NCBI GenBank assembly: GCA_945878115.1
Contig: CAMDVD010000020.1
Location: 1 to 53,437, forward strand
Length of the DNA: 53,437 nucleotides
DNA from: Chitinophaga pinensis
Lineage (GTDB): Bacteria > Bacteroidota > Bacteroidia > Chitinophagales > Chitinophagaceae
Direction: 5' to 3'
Shown one piece after another: positions 43,300-52,152 of the stretch; positions within the stretch are counted from its first letter, which is position 1, and each line of letters begins with the position of its first letter. Both the position numbers and the translations under genes were made by a program. A model generated the notes under the pieces. It was not told the DNA's origin and did no database searches. It worked only from the letters and a program-made list of their open reading frames with translations.

Positions 43300-44895
43300 T
43301 TAATTAGCACATAATTTTTTCAAAGCCAATTGTATCATCGTATCGTCCTTACTCATTTCCAAATAATGACCATTGGATTGAAATAAAAGTTTAGCAAATT
43401 CTGCTCGCAATAAGGTTTGTAATTTTTGTACAAGTTGCGTTTGTTGCAATTCACTCGTATTGATATTTAAAGATTTTGTGTACGCATAAAATTCATCCAT
43501 CATAGTTTTGGAAATACTGAATTGGCGACTAAATAAATCCAAATTCGTATAGGTAGTGAATTCATTTTTATGGTAAAAATAATAACGATGTGCGTATTCT
43601 TCAACAGCATGTGTGGCGTAAAAATCTTCTAAACTCGCATCATAAGTGGTATCCAATGGAACAAAAATATCTGGTGTAATGCCTTCGCCGCCATATACTT
43701 TTCTTTTTGAAGTTGTATAAAAAATTTCTGGTTTGGCATGTGTTGAATCATGGATAGAGAGTTGCCCATTATGAAAACGACGGATAATATCTTGGCTATA
43801 TTCTTCCTTTCCTTTTGCATAAGATTTTTGGATGCAACGCCCACTTGGCAAGTAATACCGAGCTGTTGTAATGCGTAAAGCAGAACCATCTGGCAATTCA
43901 AATTGTTCTTGCACAAGACCTTTGCCAAAAGTTCGTCGCCCGATAACGATACCTCTATCCAAATCTTGTATCACACCAGAAAGTATTTCACTGGCGGATG
44001 CGGAACCTTCATTTACCAAAATGGCAAGATCCCCTTTTTCAAACAAACCAAGGTTACTCGTTTTGCGAATATCGGTTTCGTGATTTCCTTTAGTTGTAAT
44101 TAAATTTTTATTTCCAGCTATCAATTCATCGGCAATATTGGATACTGCTTCCATATAACCTCCAGGATTATCTCTTACATCAATGATCAATTTTTGTGCA
44201 TGGCGTTTTAAAAGTTGTTCCAGTGCAGTTTTAAATTCAGTAAAAGTGGGTTCGCTAAAAAGTCGAATTTTGATATAGCCAATAGTCGGCGTTAGCATAA
44301 CAGAAGCAACAACGCTTTTATATGGCACTATTCCACGATGAAGGACACAAGTAGCTTTTACTTTGTTTGGATGCAATACAACTAGTTTCACTTCTGTGTT
44401 TAAATTGCCACGGATTCTTTTGATCACCTCTTCGTCTGTCAATTGTTTGCCAGAAACGATGCTATCATCGATTTGAATAATCTGATCGCCAGCTTGTAAT
44501 TCTGTATGGTCGGCTGGTCCATTGCTTAAAATCGAAGCTATACGAATGGTGTCATTGGTCAAATAAAATTCAACACCGATGCCATAAAATTCACCTTCTA
44601 ATTCTTCATTCACTCTTGTTAGATCTTCCTTTGGAATATAGACTGTATGCGGATCTAGCTGACTAATAATTCCTTCAATTCCATTCTCCACTAATTTCTT
44701 TGTATCAATACTATCCACATATTTATCCGCAATGAGTTGGATCATATCGTCAACATGCGTGGTGGAATTTTTGTTTGTAAAAGGAAGGGAATGATTGAAG
44801 GAACGAGAGAGTCTGAATCCTATCATCATGCCTATAATCAATACAAGAGAAAATAGAATAGGTAACTTGTATTGCGAAGAGGATGGTTCGGACAA
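43300..44895 (-). CDS. S41 family C-terminal processing peptidase
   Basis: A 531-residue envelope protease. An N-terminal membrane anchor (LPILFSLVLIIGMMIGF) is followed by a PDZ domain (GIGVEFYLTNDTIRIASILSNG to LQAGDQIIQID) and the catalytic domain with Ser in NEGSASASEIL and Lys in GRRTFGKGLVQ, the Ser/Lys dyad of CtpA/Prc. A C-terminal helical tail follows. The start is TTG at 44895; the first ATG lies inside the anchor. Confidence 0.9.
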   Translation of the reverse strand: MSEPSSSQYKLPILFSLVLIIGMMIGFRLSRSFNHSLPFTNKNSTTHVDDMIQLIADKYVDSIDTKKLVENGIEGIISQLDPHTVYIPKEDLTRVNEELEGEFYGIGVEFYLTNDTIRIASILSNGPADHTELQAGDQIIQIDDSIVSGKQLTDEEVIKRIRGNLNTEVKLVVLHPNKVKATCVLHRGIVPYKSVVASVMLTPTIGYIKIRLFSEPTFTEFKTALEQLLKRHAQKLIIDVRDNPGGYMEAVSNIADELIAGNKNLITTKGNHETDIRKTSNLGLFEKGDLAILVNEGSASASEILSGVIQDLDRGIVIGRRTFGKGLVQEQFELPDGSALRITTARYYLPSGRCIQKSYAKGKEEYSQDIIRRFHNGQLSIHDSTHAKPEIFYTTSKRKVYGGEGITPDIFVPLDTTYDASLEDFYATHAVEEYAHRYYFYHKNEFTTYTNLDLFSRQFSISKTMMDEFYAYTKSLNINTSELQQTQLVQKLQTLLRAEFAKLLFQSNGHYLEMSKDDTMIQLALKKLCAN

Positions 44896-44928
44896 AATAA
44901 TGGAAATAAAGCGGGTTATTTAAAACGC

Positions 44929-45255
44929 CTATGGGACAACTGAAGTAAATGTTTTGATCACATTTGTAGTGTCAACAAATAATACATAATCACTGCTAAT
45001 GGTTAATCGTACAGCATACATGCCGGCAGCAGGAGCTACAAAACTTGCATGTCTAGAGGCTTGAATGGTGCCATCAGGCATGGTCCAAAGATTACTTTTG
45101 TAATTTTCTGAGCAATTCAGAAAGTATAAGGTGTCTCCAACTTTTGGTGAGGCATTCGAAATATTAAAACAAGCTTTTTTAGATCCTGTTTTTTTAGTGC
45201 AAGAAGTAAAAGCGATGATAGCAAGGAAAGAAAAGCATATTAAAGTACGAAGCAT
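44929..45255 (-). CDS. Small lipoprotein with a PKD-like domain
   Basis: 108 residues: lipoprotein signal with lipobox FTSC and Lys-rich KKTGSKKA after it, then one beta-sandwich PKD-like domain (ASPKVGDTLYFLNCS, LWTMPDGTIQASR, PAAGMYAVRLTIS). Outer-membrane or periplasmic, function unknown. It stands alone between the S41 protease gene (33 nt downstream) and the IPExxxVDY gene. Confidence 0.8.
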   Translation of the reverse strand: MLRTLICFSFLAIIAFTSCTKKTGSKKACFNISNASPKVGDTLYFLNCSENYKSNLWTMPDGTIQASRHASFVAPAAGMYAVRLTISSDYVLFVDTTNVIKTFTSVVP

Positions 45256-45313
45256 AATCTTGTTTTACATTTAGGGCTTAAAAGTAACTTTTTTTTTGAA
45301 TAATAATAATCAA

Positions 45314-45754
45314 TTATACAATTAAATGTTGTTTCGATTTAAGATGTTCAGGATTTATTTCCATCGAATAGTCAATGTTTTGAATGGATTCTAATAAACT
45401 AGAAACTTGGGAAAGGAAAAATAAGGAATGAATATTTCCTTTCATCATCCAAATAAAATCAATATTTTTTGCTTCCGCAATCATGTAATTTGTTTTGTTG
45501 CGATTGGCAAAAATATAATGTTCAATCAACTTCTCTTCATCCGCATAATAGAATACAGAGTAGTAAATGTCTTTGAATTGTACTTCTGCTTCATGGTTTC
45601 GTTCAAAACTATAATTAAAGGCATGATTCAAATTCCAGATCAAGTGATAAGGCTCTACGGGCGATACGATGCCAAATAATTTTACATCTTCAAAAAATGC
45701 CTCTTCCAGCGTCTCTGTGTCGAGAATCATTTTTTTTTGTTTCACTGCTTTCAT
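45314..45754 (-). CDS. IPExxxVDY family protein
   Basis: A 146-residue soluble protein resembling the IPExxxVDY family of Bacteroidota: VKLFGIVSPVEPYHLIWNLNHAFNYSF at the N-terminus and FANRNKTNYMIAEAKNIDFIWMM at the C-terminus. The name-giving motif is IAEAKNIDF here, so two of its three usual residues differ. No enzymatic role is known for the family. It has a 101-nt simple-sequence gap upstream (45755-45855), so it is probably not cotranscribed with the ATL gene. Confidence 0.75.
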   Translation of the reverse strand: MKAVKQKKMILDTETLEEAFFEDVKLFGIVSPVEPYHLIWNLNHAFNYSFERNHEAEVQFKDIYYSVFYYADEEKLIEHYIFANRNKTNYMIAEAKNIDFIWMMKGNIHSLFFLSQVSSLLESIQNIDYSMEINPEHLKSKQHLIV

Positions 45755-45756
45755 TT

Positions 45757-45860
45757 TTTAAATTCCAAATTTTTAAATCCCAAATTCCAAATCTCCACAT
45801 TTTCAAATCTTTAAATTACTTCATTTTCAAATTCTAACTACTAACTACTCACTACTCATT
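45757..45860. repeat. Simple-sequence tract (AAATTCC / CTACTAA type)
   Basis: Repeats of AAATTCCAAAT and TTTTCAAAT, then ACTAACTACTCACTACTCATTCC. The composition and order match tracts at 38095-38190 and 53039-53180. Confidence 0.6.
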
Positions 45861-46170
45861 CCGGTTTCCAGAAGTGTTTTTCAAAATCCACCACTTGATT
45901 TTCATCTATTTTAATTCCTTCTGCTTCTAATAATTCTTGCATGAGGGTAGGAGTTCCAAAATGATGTCGGCCGGTGAGCAAACCCTTGCGATTCACTACT
46001 CGGTGTGCAGGCACGGGTGGCGTAACTCTATGTGCCGCATTCATTGCCCATCCTACCATTCGTGAAGTAGTTCGTGCACCTACAACATCTGCAATAGCAC
46101 CATAATTGGTCACTTTTCCCTTAGGGATTTTACGAACAATAGTATAAATATGTTGTATCCAGTCCGACAC
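45856..46170 (-). CDS. Alkyltransferase-like (ATL) protein of the MGMT family
   Basis: A 104-residue protein with the MGMT DNA-binding fold: IPKGKVTNYGAIADVVG and RMVGWAMNAAH. The active-site Cys of MGMT (PCHRV) is replaced by Ala55 in PVPAHRVVN, so it should bind alkylated guanines without transfer and recruit nucleotide excision repair, as known ATL proteins do. 14 nt downstream of the DUF5522 gene, so probably in the trmB operon. Confidence 0.88.
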   Translation of the reverse strand: MSDWIQHIYTIVRKIPKGKVTNYGAIADVVGARTTSRMVGWAMNAAHRVTPPVPAHRVVNRKGLLTGRHHFGTPTLMQELLEAEGIKIDENQVVDFEKHFWKPE

Positions 46171-46184
46171 GTTATTGATTCCGT

Positions 46185-46379
46185 TTAGTGATTAGTTTGC
46201 TTTGCTTCCTGTAAGTTCTTTTTCTTTTTTTCATCCACTACATTCTTATAATCAAATGGACAATGCAGACATCCATTACCGCAACAATATCCTCTTTTCA
46301 ATAAGTACTCTGCTGTGAAAACATATAAGCCACTGTCATTCACATAAAATTCCTCATCCTCAAACAGCGGCTTCTTCAT
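46185..46379 (-). CDS. DUF5522 small Cys-rich protein
   Basis: A 64-residue protein with RGYCCGNGCLHCPFDYKN (residues 29-46), the DUF5522 Cys-rich motif that looks like a metal or iron-sulfur binding knuckle. The C-terminus is Lys-rich. Its start overlaps the last 20 nt of trmB, giving coupling to that gene. Function unknown. Confidence 0.82.
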   Translation of the reverse strand: MKKPLFEDEEFYVNDSGLYVFTAEYLLKRGYCCGNGCLHCPFDYKNVVDEKKKKNLQEAKQTNH

Positions 46380-47052
46380 CTTTTGTTTTTTTAGGCGGAA
46401 TAATTATTTTCTCATCAGGCAATCTAAAGCTGACATATCGAATGGTTCTATTGTCCAACAAATGCATTTTCTCATAGAATGTTTGAATAGACAAAGGGAA
46501 TTTTGGGGTGCCGTGCAGATAAATATTTGCATTATTTTCAATGATATTACAATGGTGATGTGCTATCATTTCTAAAGTAAATGTATACAACTCTACCGAA
46601 TCTGTTTTGAGATGTATTATGCCATTAGGTTTTAGAATTTGTTGATACATCGCCAAAAATTTATGGTGTGTTAATCGGTTCTTGGCTTTAGATTCTCGGA
46701 GAAAAGGATCTGGAAATGTAATCCAAATTTCGGCAATAGAATGTGGATGAAAATAATCTGTAATCCTTTCAATTTGCGTACGCAGAAAACAAACATTCGC
46801 AATCCCTTTTTGTAATGCAAGCTTAGCACCGACATACATTCGATTCCCTTTTATATCTACACCAATAAAATTTTTATCTGGAAAAGCCTGTGCCATTTCT
46901 ACGGTATACTCGCCTTTGCCACAAGCCAATTCAAGTATCATGTCATTTGAATTAAAAATGCTTGCCCATTCCGACTTGCTATCCGTTGGGTATTCCAAAA
47001 CATTTTTAAAAGTCGTCAATTCTGCAAAACGTTTTAATTTCTTTCCTTTCAT
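46360..47052 (-). CDS. trmB: tRNA (guanine-N7-)-methyltransferase
   Basis: SAM-dependent enzyme that makes m7G46 in tRNA. 230 residues with ELACGKGEYTVEMAQAFPDKNFIGVDIKGNR (SAM site), IWITFPDPFLRESKAKNRLTHHKFL (catalytic Asp and substrate Arg/Lys), and HLKTDSVELY. First gene of trmB-DUF5522-ATL. A TAAATTTG box at 47057-47064 ends only 4 nt before the ATG. Divergent from the T9SS gene at 47162. Confidence 0.94.
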   Translation of the reverse strand: MKGKKLKRFAELTTFKNVLEYPTDSKSEWASIFNSNDMILELACGKGEYTVEMAQAFPDKNFIGVDIKGNRMYVGAKLALQKGIANVCFLRTQIERITDYFHPHSIAEIWITFPDPFLRESKAKNRLTHHKFLAMYQQILKPNGIIHLKTDSVELYTFTLEMIAHHHCNIIENNANIYLHGTPKFPLSIQTFYEKMHLLDNRTIRYVSFRLPDEKIIIPPKKTKDEEAAV

Positions 47053-47056
47053 GTCG

Positions 47057-47064
47057 CAAATTTA
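47057..47064 (-). promoter_or_regulatory. -7 box of trmB
   Basis: TAAATTTG on the minus strand, 4 nt upstream of the ATG at 47052. Confidence 0.45.
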
Positions 47065-47134
47065 TTCATTCGAATTTAAGATGACGAACAAAATATTTTT
47101 AATTTATAAATTATGATTTTATAAATACTTGGTA

Positions 47135-47142
47135 TACATTTG
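47135..47142 (+). promoter_or_regulatory. -7 box of the 47162 T9SS gene
   Basis: TACATTTG matches TAnnTTTG, 19 nt before the ATG at 47162; divergent from the trmB box. Confidence 0.5.
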
Positions 47143-47161
47143 GAAAATAAAATTATCTACC

Positions 47162-47998
47162 ATGAAATTGAAGAAAATTACATTATTGTTTTTCGGACTT
47201 GGTGCCGCTTTTATTGTATTTAAATCTGACTCAACCGGGAAAGGCGGGTCTGATTATACTGGAAGTCCGCAAAGTAGCAATACGACTTGTGCCACAACAG
47301 GTTGTCATACTGGTACGGCGGTTGCAGCGACGAATGTAAATATCATTGTTCAAGATATTACCACTTCAATACCTGTTAGTCAATATGTGCCTGGCACAAC
47401 GTATAATGTCTATGTTGCTTATTCTGGAATAGCCACTACTCCTGCCATCGGTTTTCAATCCACTGCTTATAAAGGGGTTACCAATGTACATGCAGGAACA
47501 TTTTCTGCAGGCACAGGTTCGCAAATCAAAAGTACGTATTATGCTACACACACTGGCCCTGCAAGTGCAACTGTAACTGGTACCATTTATTCATGGATTT
47601 ATAGTTGGACAGCACCAGCTGCGTTAACTGGAAATGTTAACTTCTACGCTGCATGTAATTTTGCAGATGCGAGTGGTAATCCTTCAGGTGATAAAATTTA
47701 CACTGGTACAACTACGCTTTCTGAAAAGCCAAATGCAGTCAATGATTTACATAAATTAGACGCAACAATTACATTATCACCGAACCCAACACAAGATCGA
47801 TTAAATGTATCTGTTGCAGGAAATACTAGTGGTGTCAGTACTTACACTGTTGTTGATTTATTTGGCAAAAAAATCATGTCTACTACCTCTTCAAATCAAA
47901 GTGCGCAATTGTCTACATCTGCATTGACTGCTGGTTCTTACTTTTTGGTGGTTACCAATAATGGTAAGACTGGTTTAAGCTCTTTCATCAAAAACTAA
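47162..47998 (+). CDS. T9SS type A cargo with choice-of-anchor-V-like domain
   Basis: A 278-residue exported protein starting MKLKKITLLFFGLGAAFIVF. The N-terminal region SSNTTCATTGCHTGTAVAAT and the beta-rich domain with SQYVPGTTYNVYVAYSG resemble the N-terminal domain of the 798-residue protein at 19549-21945. The C-terminal sorting domain starts LSPNPTQDRLNVSV and ends SSFIKN. The frame is open 33 nt further upstream, but the ATG at 47162 begins the signal peptide and lies below the -7 box. Confidence 0.86.
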   Translation: MKLKKITLLFFGLGAAFIVFKSDSTGKGGSDYTGSPQSSNTTCATTGCHTGTAVAATNVNIIVQDITTSIPVSQYVPGTTYNVYVAYSGIATTPAIGFQSTAYKGVTNVHAGTFSAGTGSQIKSTYYATHTGPASATVTGTIYSWIYSWTAPAALTGNVNFYAACNFADASGNPSGDKIYTGTTTLSEKPNAVNDLHKLDATITLSPNPTQDRLNVSVAGNTSGVSTYTVVDLFGKKIMSTTSSNQSAQLSTSALTAGSYFLVVTNNGKTGLSSFIKN

Positions 47999-48015
47999 TT
48001 TTTTCAAAACTTATC

Positions 48016-48047
48016 AAAAAAGGCTACTACCATAGTAGCCTTTTTAT
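48016..48047 (+). terminator. Rho-independent terminator
   Basis: GGCTACTA / TAGTAGCC stem with a CCA loop, extended by A5-6 / T5 flanks, 18 nt after the T9SS gene stop. Confidence 0.9.
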
Positions 48048-48080
48048 TTAATAACCAAACAAAAATTTACACAACTAACT

Positions 48081-48866
48081 ATGCATATTCATTTTTATAA
48101 ATACCAAGGAACAGGCAATGATTTTATTATTTTAGATAATAGAGAAAACATGCACAATACTATAGATGCTGCACTAATTAAAAAACTTTGCGATAGACAT
48201 TTTGGAATTGGAGCAGATGGATTAATGATATTAAATACTTCTACAGAATTTGATTTTGATATGAAGTATTTTAACAGTGATGGGAATGAAAGCACCATGT
48301 GTGGTAATGGCGGTAGATGCATGGCAATATTTGCGAAGGATTTAGGTATCATAGAGAACCACACAACCTTTCATGCAATAGATGGCAAACATGAAGCTAG
48401 TATTCGCCAACAAGGAGAAGTGGAATTGAAAATGAGTGACATTAATTCTATATTGATTAAGGAAACTTATTTTCAATTGAATTCTGGTTCACCACATTAT
48501 GTGCATTTCACAGAAAACGTCGCTGAAATGGACATCAAAAAAGAAGGTGCTTTAATTCGAAATAGTCCAGTATATAAAGAGGATGGCATCAATGTTAATT
48601 TTGTAGAAAGATTAGCTGACAAAAGTCTTTTTGTACGTACCTATGAGCGCGGTGTGGAAGATGAAACTTTGTCCTGCGGCACTGGCGTAGTTGCATGTGC
48701 AATTTCCAGTGTTCAAGATCAAATAGGTTCTCATGAGATTACTGTAAAAACCTTAGGAGGTAGTTTATTGGTTAAATGTACGAATATCGATGGACAGCAT
48801 TTTAATCAAATTTCGCTTAGTGGTCAAGCTGGTTCTGTGTTTAATGGTGTTTTTAGAATAGTCTAA
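48081..48866 (+). CDS. dapF: Diaminopimelate epimerase
   Basis: Converts LL-DAP to meso-DAP for lysine and peptidoglycan synthesis. 261 residues with YQGTGNDFIILDNR, the first catalytic Cys74 in MCGNGGRC and the second Cys199 in LSCGTGVVACA. Starts 34 nt after a strong terminator, so it has its own promoter, though I see no exact -7 box. dut follows after 63 nt with its own promoter. Confidence 0.95.
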   Translation: MHIHFYKYQGTGNDFIILDNRENMHNTIDAALIKKLCDRHFGIGADGLMILNTSTEFDFDMKYFNSDGNESTMCGNGGRCMAIFAKDLGIIENHTTFHAIDGKHEASIRQQGEVELKMSDINSILIKETYFQLNSGSPHYVHFTENVAEMDIKKEGALIRNSPVYKEDGINVNFVERLADKSLFVRTYERGVEDETLSCGTGVVACAISSVQDQIGSHEITVKTLGGSLLVKCTNIDGQHFNQISLSGQAGSVFNGVFRIV

Positions 48867-48887
48867 ATTTCTAGCACGAGTAGCCAA

Positions 48888-48919
48888 TTTTTGCATATCC
48901 GAAAATGATATTACATTCG
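48888..48919 (+). promoter_or_regulatory. Promoter of dut
   Basis: TTTTTG at 48888-48893 and TACATTCG at 48912-48919, spaced 18 nt, 10 nt before the dut ATG; a -33/-7 pair with the TTCG variant. Confidence 0.5.
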
Positions 48920-48929
48920 CAAACCTTGC

Positions 48930-49361
48930 ATGAAAATAGCCATCGTTAATCATAGTCCTCATCCTCATCCTGCTTATCAAACACTTGGATCTGCAGGAAT
49001 GGATTTATACGCTTATCTTTCACATGAAGTTGTATTACAGCCCTTAGAAAGAACACTGATTCCTACTGGAATTCATATTGCATTGCCAAATGGAACAGAA
49101 GCGCAAGTTAGACCTCGCAGTGGATTGGCAATGAAGCAAGGCATTACTTGTTTAAATACACCAGGTACAATCGATAGTGATTATCGAGGCGAAATAAAAA
49201 TTATTTTAATTAATTTATCCAATGAAGCGCAAACTATTCGTGATGGGGATCGTATTGCACAATTGGTTATTGCGAAATATGAAATCGCAGAATGGCAAGC
49301 AGTTGCTGACATTGAACACACACAAAGAGGCATTGGTGGATTTGGAAGTACAGGCACCTAA
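48930..49361 (+). CDS. dut: dUTP diphosphatase
   Basis: Hydrolyses dUTP to dUMP, keeping uracil out of DNA. All five trimeric dUTPase motifs are present in 143 residues: [56 protein letters not shown]. It is followed after 46 nt by a sugar nucleotidyltransferase gene. dut next to such a gene and a TPR/DUF4292 pair is a gene order I associate with Bacteroidota. Confidence 0.96.
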   Translation: MKIAIVNHSPHPHPAYQTLGSAGMDLYAYLSHEVVLQPLERTLIPTGIHIALPNGTEAQVRPRSGLAMKQGITCLNTPGTIDSDYRGEIKIILINLSNEAQTIRDGDRIAQLVIAKYEIAEWQAVADIEHTQRGIGGFGSTGT

Positions 49362-49407
49362 ATAGGACACAAAAACTTAATTATTTTTTTATACATAAAT
49401 AGAATAT

Positions 49408-50415
49408 ATGAACATAATCATTCCAATGGCAGGTATGGGTAAACGAATGAGACCACATACACTTACAACCCCGAAACCACTTATTCCAATTGCTGGAAAA
49501 CCAATGGTGCATAGAATTGTGGAAGACATTATCAACACAACAGATCAAAAAATAGAAGAAATAGCTTTCATCATTAGCCGTGCATTTGGAGAAGAAGCAG
49601 AAAAAAATTTAATTGCTGTGGCTACAAAATTCGGTGCGATTGGTAAAATATTTTATCAAGATACACCGCTAGGTACAGCGCATGCCATTTTGTGTGCATC
49701 TGAATGTTTGAAAGGAAACGTTTTTATTGCATTTGCGGATACCTTATTCAAAGCAGCATTTTCTATTGATACAAATAAAGACGCCATCATTTGGACACAG
49801 AAAGTGGAAGACCCAAGTTCTTTCGGTGTAGTAAAAATAAATGATGAAGGATTAATCACGGAGTTTATAGAAAAGCCTAAAGATTTTGTCTCAGACCTTG
49901 CTATTATTGGCGTATACTATTTTAAAGATGGAGAAAATTTAAAACAAGAATTGCAATATCTCTTAGATCATGATATTAAAATAAAAGGAGAATATCAAAT
50001 AACGGATGCCATGGAAAACATGAAACAAAAAGGTGTTCAGTTTTATTCTGGTAACGTAGAAGAGTGGCTGGATTGCGGAAATAAAGATGCTACTTTGTAT
50101 ACGCTTGAACGAGTTTTAGAAATAAAAAAGGCTTCAGAATCTTTGCAACATTCAAGCGCTATAATAGAAAATAGTACGATTATTCAACCTTGTTTTATTG
50201 GAGAAAATGTACAAGTTATTAATTCTATTATTGGACCACATAGTTCATTAGAAGCGAATAGTAAGGTTACGAATTCTATCGTTCAAAATAGTATAGTAGG
50301 GGAGCACTCCAACTTGAAATCGATAATTATCTGCAAATCATTACTCGGAAATTATGTAAATTGCCAAGCTAAACCTGAAGAGTTAAGTCTGGGAGATTAC
50401 TCTTTCACATCCTAA
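49408..50415 (+). CDS. Sugar-phosphate nucleotidyltransferase
   Basis: NDP-sugar pyrophosphorylase of 335 residues. The GT-A-like N-terminal domain has IIPMAGMGKRMRPHTLTTPKPLIPIAGKPM, GTAHAI and FADTLF. The C-terminal part, from about residue 250, is a left-handed beta-helix (STIIQPCFIGENVQV, NSIIGPHSSLEANSKV, NSIVQNSIVGEHSNL). It could be a glucose-1-phosphate thymidylyltransferase-like or mannose-1-phosphate guanylyltransferase-like enzyme; the nucleotide cannot be told from the motif. The next gene starts immediately after its stop. Confidence 0.88.
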   Translation: MNIIIPMAGMGKRMRPHTLTTPKPLIPIAGKPMVHRIVEDIINTTDQKIEEIAFIISRAFGEEAEKNLIAVATKFGAIGKIFYQDTPLGTAHAILCASECLKGNVFIAFADTLFKAAFSIDTNKDAIIWTQKVEDPSSFGVVKINDEGLITEFIEKPKDFVSDLAIIGVYYFKDGENLKQELQYLLDHDIKIKGEYQITDAMENMKQKGVQFYSGNVEEWLDCGNKDATLYTLERVLEIKKASESLQHSSAIIENSTIIQPCFIGENVQVINSIIGPHSSLEANSKVTNSIVQNSIVGEHSNLKSIIICKSLLGNYVNCQAKPEELSLGDYSFTS

Positions 50416-52152
50416 ATGACACCAAGCAACTATTGCATATTATTTTTTTTATTGGCATGTTTATCTTGCAACACGCCTAAAAAAGCAATACATACAAGCA
50501 AAGTTTCATCTTCCTATTTTCAATCCGATTTTACAAAAGAAAATGAATTGTTTTTTCGCGCGGAAAAAGAAAGACTCATTGGTAATTCAAAAACGGCCTT
50601 ACAATTATATACAGAATTTGCTGCAAAATATCCGAAGTATGCCACAGCGCATTATAATTTGGGGAAGTTGCAATTGTTGCGAAATGACTTGATGAATGCG
50701 GAAAAAAACGCAGAGAAAGCAGTAAAACTAGATCCTGAAAATAAATACTATCAGGAGTTTTATACGCAATTATTGGTTTATGGAAATAAATATAAATTGG
50801 CAGAAACACAACTGGATTTACTCATTAAAAAATATCCTAAGGAAGAAGAATATGGATTTAAAAAAGCCATGCTATGTCTCAAAAATAAACAATACGAACA
50901 GGCATTATTTTGTTTTGAAAGCTTAGAAAAATCATTTGGCTTTAATGAAGATATAGCCCTGCAGAAGAAAAATATTTATTTGAATTTGGAAAAAGTAGAT
51001 TCTGCCATTTTCGAAATCAATAAGTTGAAGGCACTTTATCCTTATGACGTACAGTATCCAATTATGATTGCGGATATTTATCAATCGGAAGGAGATAGCA
51101 TGCAGGTAAAGAAAATGTATGCGCAAATAGAATTAAATTACATGCATGAACCAATGGCACTTGTTGCATTGGCGCAATATTATTTGCAACAAAATAATAC
51201 ATCTAAATATCTAGCGTATGTAAAGCTTGCTATGCAGAATCAAAATGTAGACATCGACAATAAGCTAGCCTTATTAATGCCCTTCATGCAAAAAAATGAT
51301 TTGGACACAAACCATGCAGAAACTAAGGTCATGTTGGAAATGGCTAAGAATATTACAATAGAAGCACCAGAAAACAAAAATGCATTGGCCTTCTATGCCG
51401 ATTTTTTATATGCGGCAAAAAATTACCAGGAAGCAGCGCATCAATACAATAATTATTTGAAAATAGATTCTTCAAGCATGCCTATTTGGGAGAATCTTCT
51501 ATCGGTATATGCAGAAATGCAAAATCAAGATAGCATATTAATTGTAGCTAAAAAATGTGCTCGATTGTTTCCCAAAAACGCACTTCCTTATTTTTATTTA
51601 GGATTTGCATACATTCAGCGGAAAGAGCCTACTATGGCTATTGTACCATTACAAAAAGCGATTCAATATATAGATAATAATGAACCACTGCTAGCACAAT
51701 TATATTCTACTTTAGGAGATGCTTTTTATACTTTAAAAAATTATGCAGCCAGCGATAGTAATTTTGATGCAGCATTAAAATTAAATCCGAATGATGCGTC
51801 TACACTTAATAATTATGCGTATTATTTATCTTTAAGAAAAGAGAAATTGGATGTGGCTATGCTGATGTCCAAAAAATCACTAACAATTCAACCGCAATCG
51901 AAATCCTATTTAGATACTTATGGATGGGTTCTTTTTCAACAAGGGAAATATACGGATGCTAAATCTTACATTGAAGATGCGATTCATGCTGGCGGTGAAG
52001 ATGATGGTGCCTTATACGAACATTTGGGTGATGTGTATTATAAATTAAATGAAAAGGATAAGGCAATTGATCTTTGGCAGAAGGCAAAATCAAAAGGGGA
52101 AATGAATGAAATATTACTTAAAAAAATAAAGAATAAAACAATATATGATTAA
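50416..52152 (+). CDS. TPR lipoprotein
   Basis: 578 residues: lipoprotein signal with lipobox ACLSC at about residues 15-19, then tetratricopeptide repeats for almost the whole length (for example YATAHYNLGKLQLLRNDLMNAEKNAEKAVKLDP and ASTLNNYAYYLS further on). Likely an outer-membrane-associated scaffold. It directly abuts the nucleotidyltransferase gene and overlaps the DUF4292 gene by 8 nt, so the three are probably one operon. Confidence 0.87.
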   Translation: MTPSNYCILFFLLACLSCNTPKKAIHTSKVSSSYFQSDFTKENELFFRAEKERLIGNSKTALQLYTEFAAKYPKYATAHYNLGKLQLLRNDLMNAEKNAEKAVKLDPENKYYQEFYTQLLVYGNKYKLAETQLDLLIKKYPKEEEYGFKKAMLCLKNKQYEQALFCFESLEKSFGFNEDIALQKKNIYLNLEKVDSAIFEINKLKALYPYDVQYPIMIADIYQSEGDSMQVKKMYAQIELNYMHEPMALVALAQYYLQQNNTSKYLAYVKLAMQNQNVDIDNKLALLMPFMQKNDLDTNHAETKVMLEMAKNITIEAPENKNALAFYADFLYAAKNYQEAAHQYNNYLKIDSSSMPIWENLLSVYAEMQNQDSILIVAKKCARLFPKNALPYFYLGFAYIQRKEPTMAIVPLQKAIQYIDNNEPLLAQLYSTLGDAFYTLKNYAASDSNFDAALKLNPNDASTLNNYAYYLSLRKEKLDVAMLMSKKSLTIQPQSKSYLDTYGWVLFQQGKYTDAKSYIEDAIHAGGEDDGALYEHLGDVYYKLNEKDKAIDLWQKAKSKGEMNEILLKKIKNKTIYD

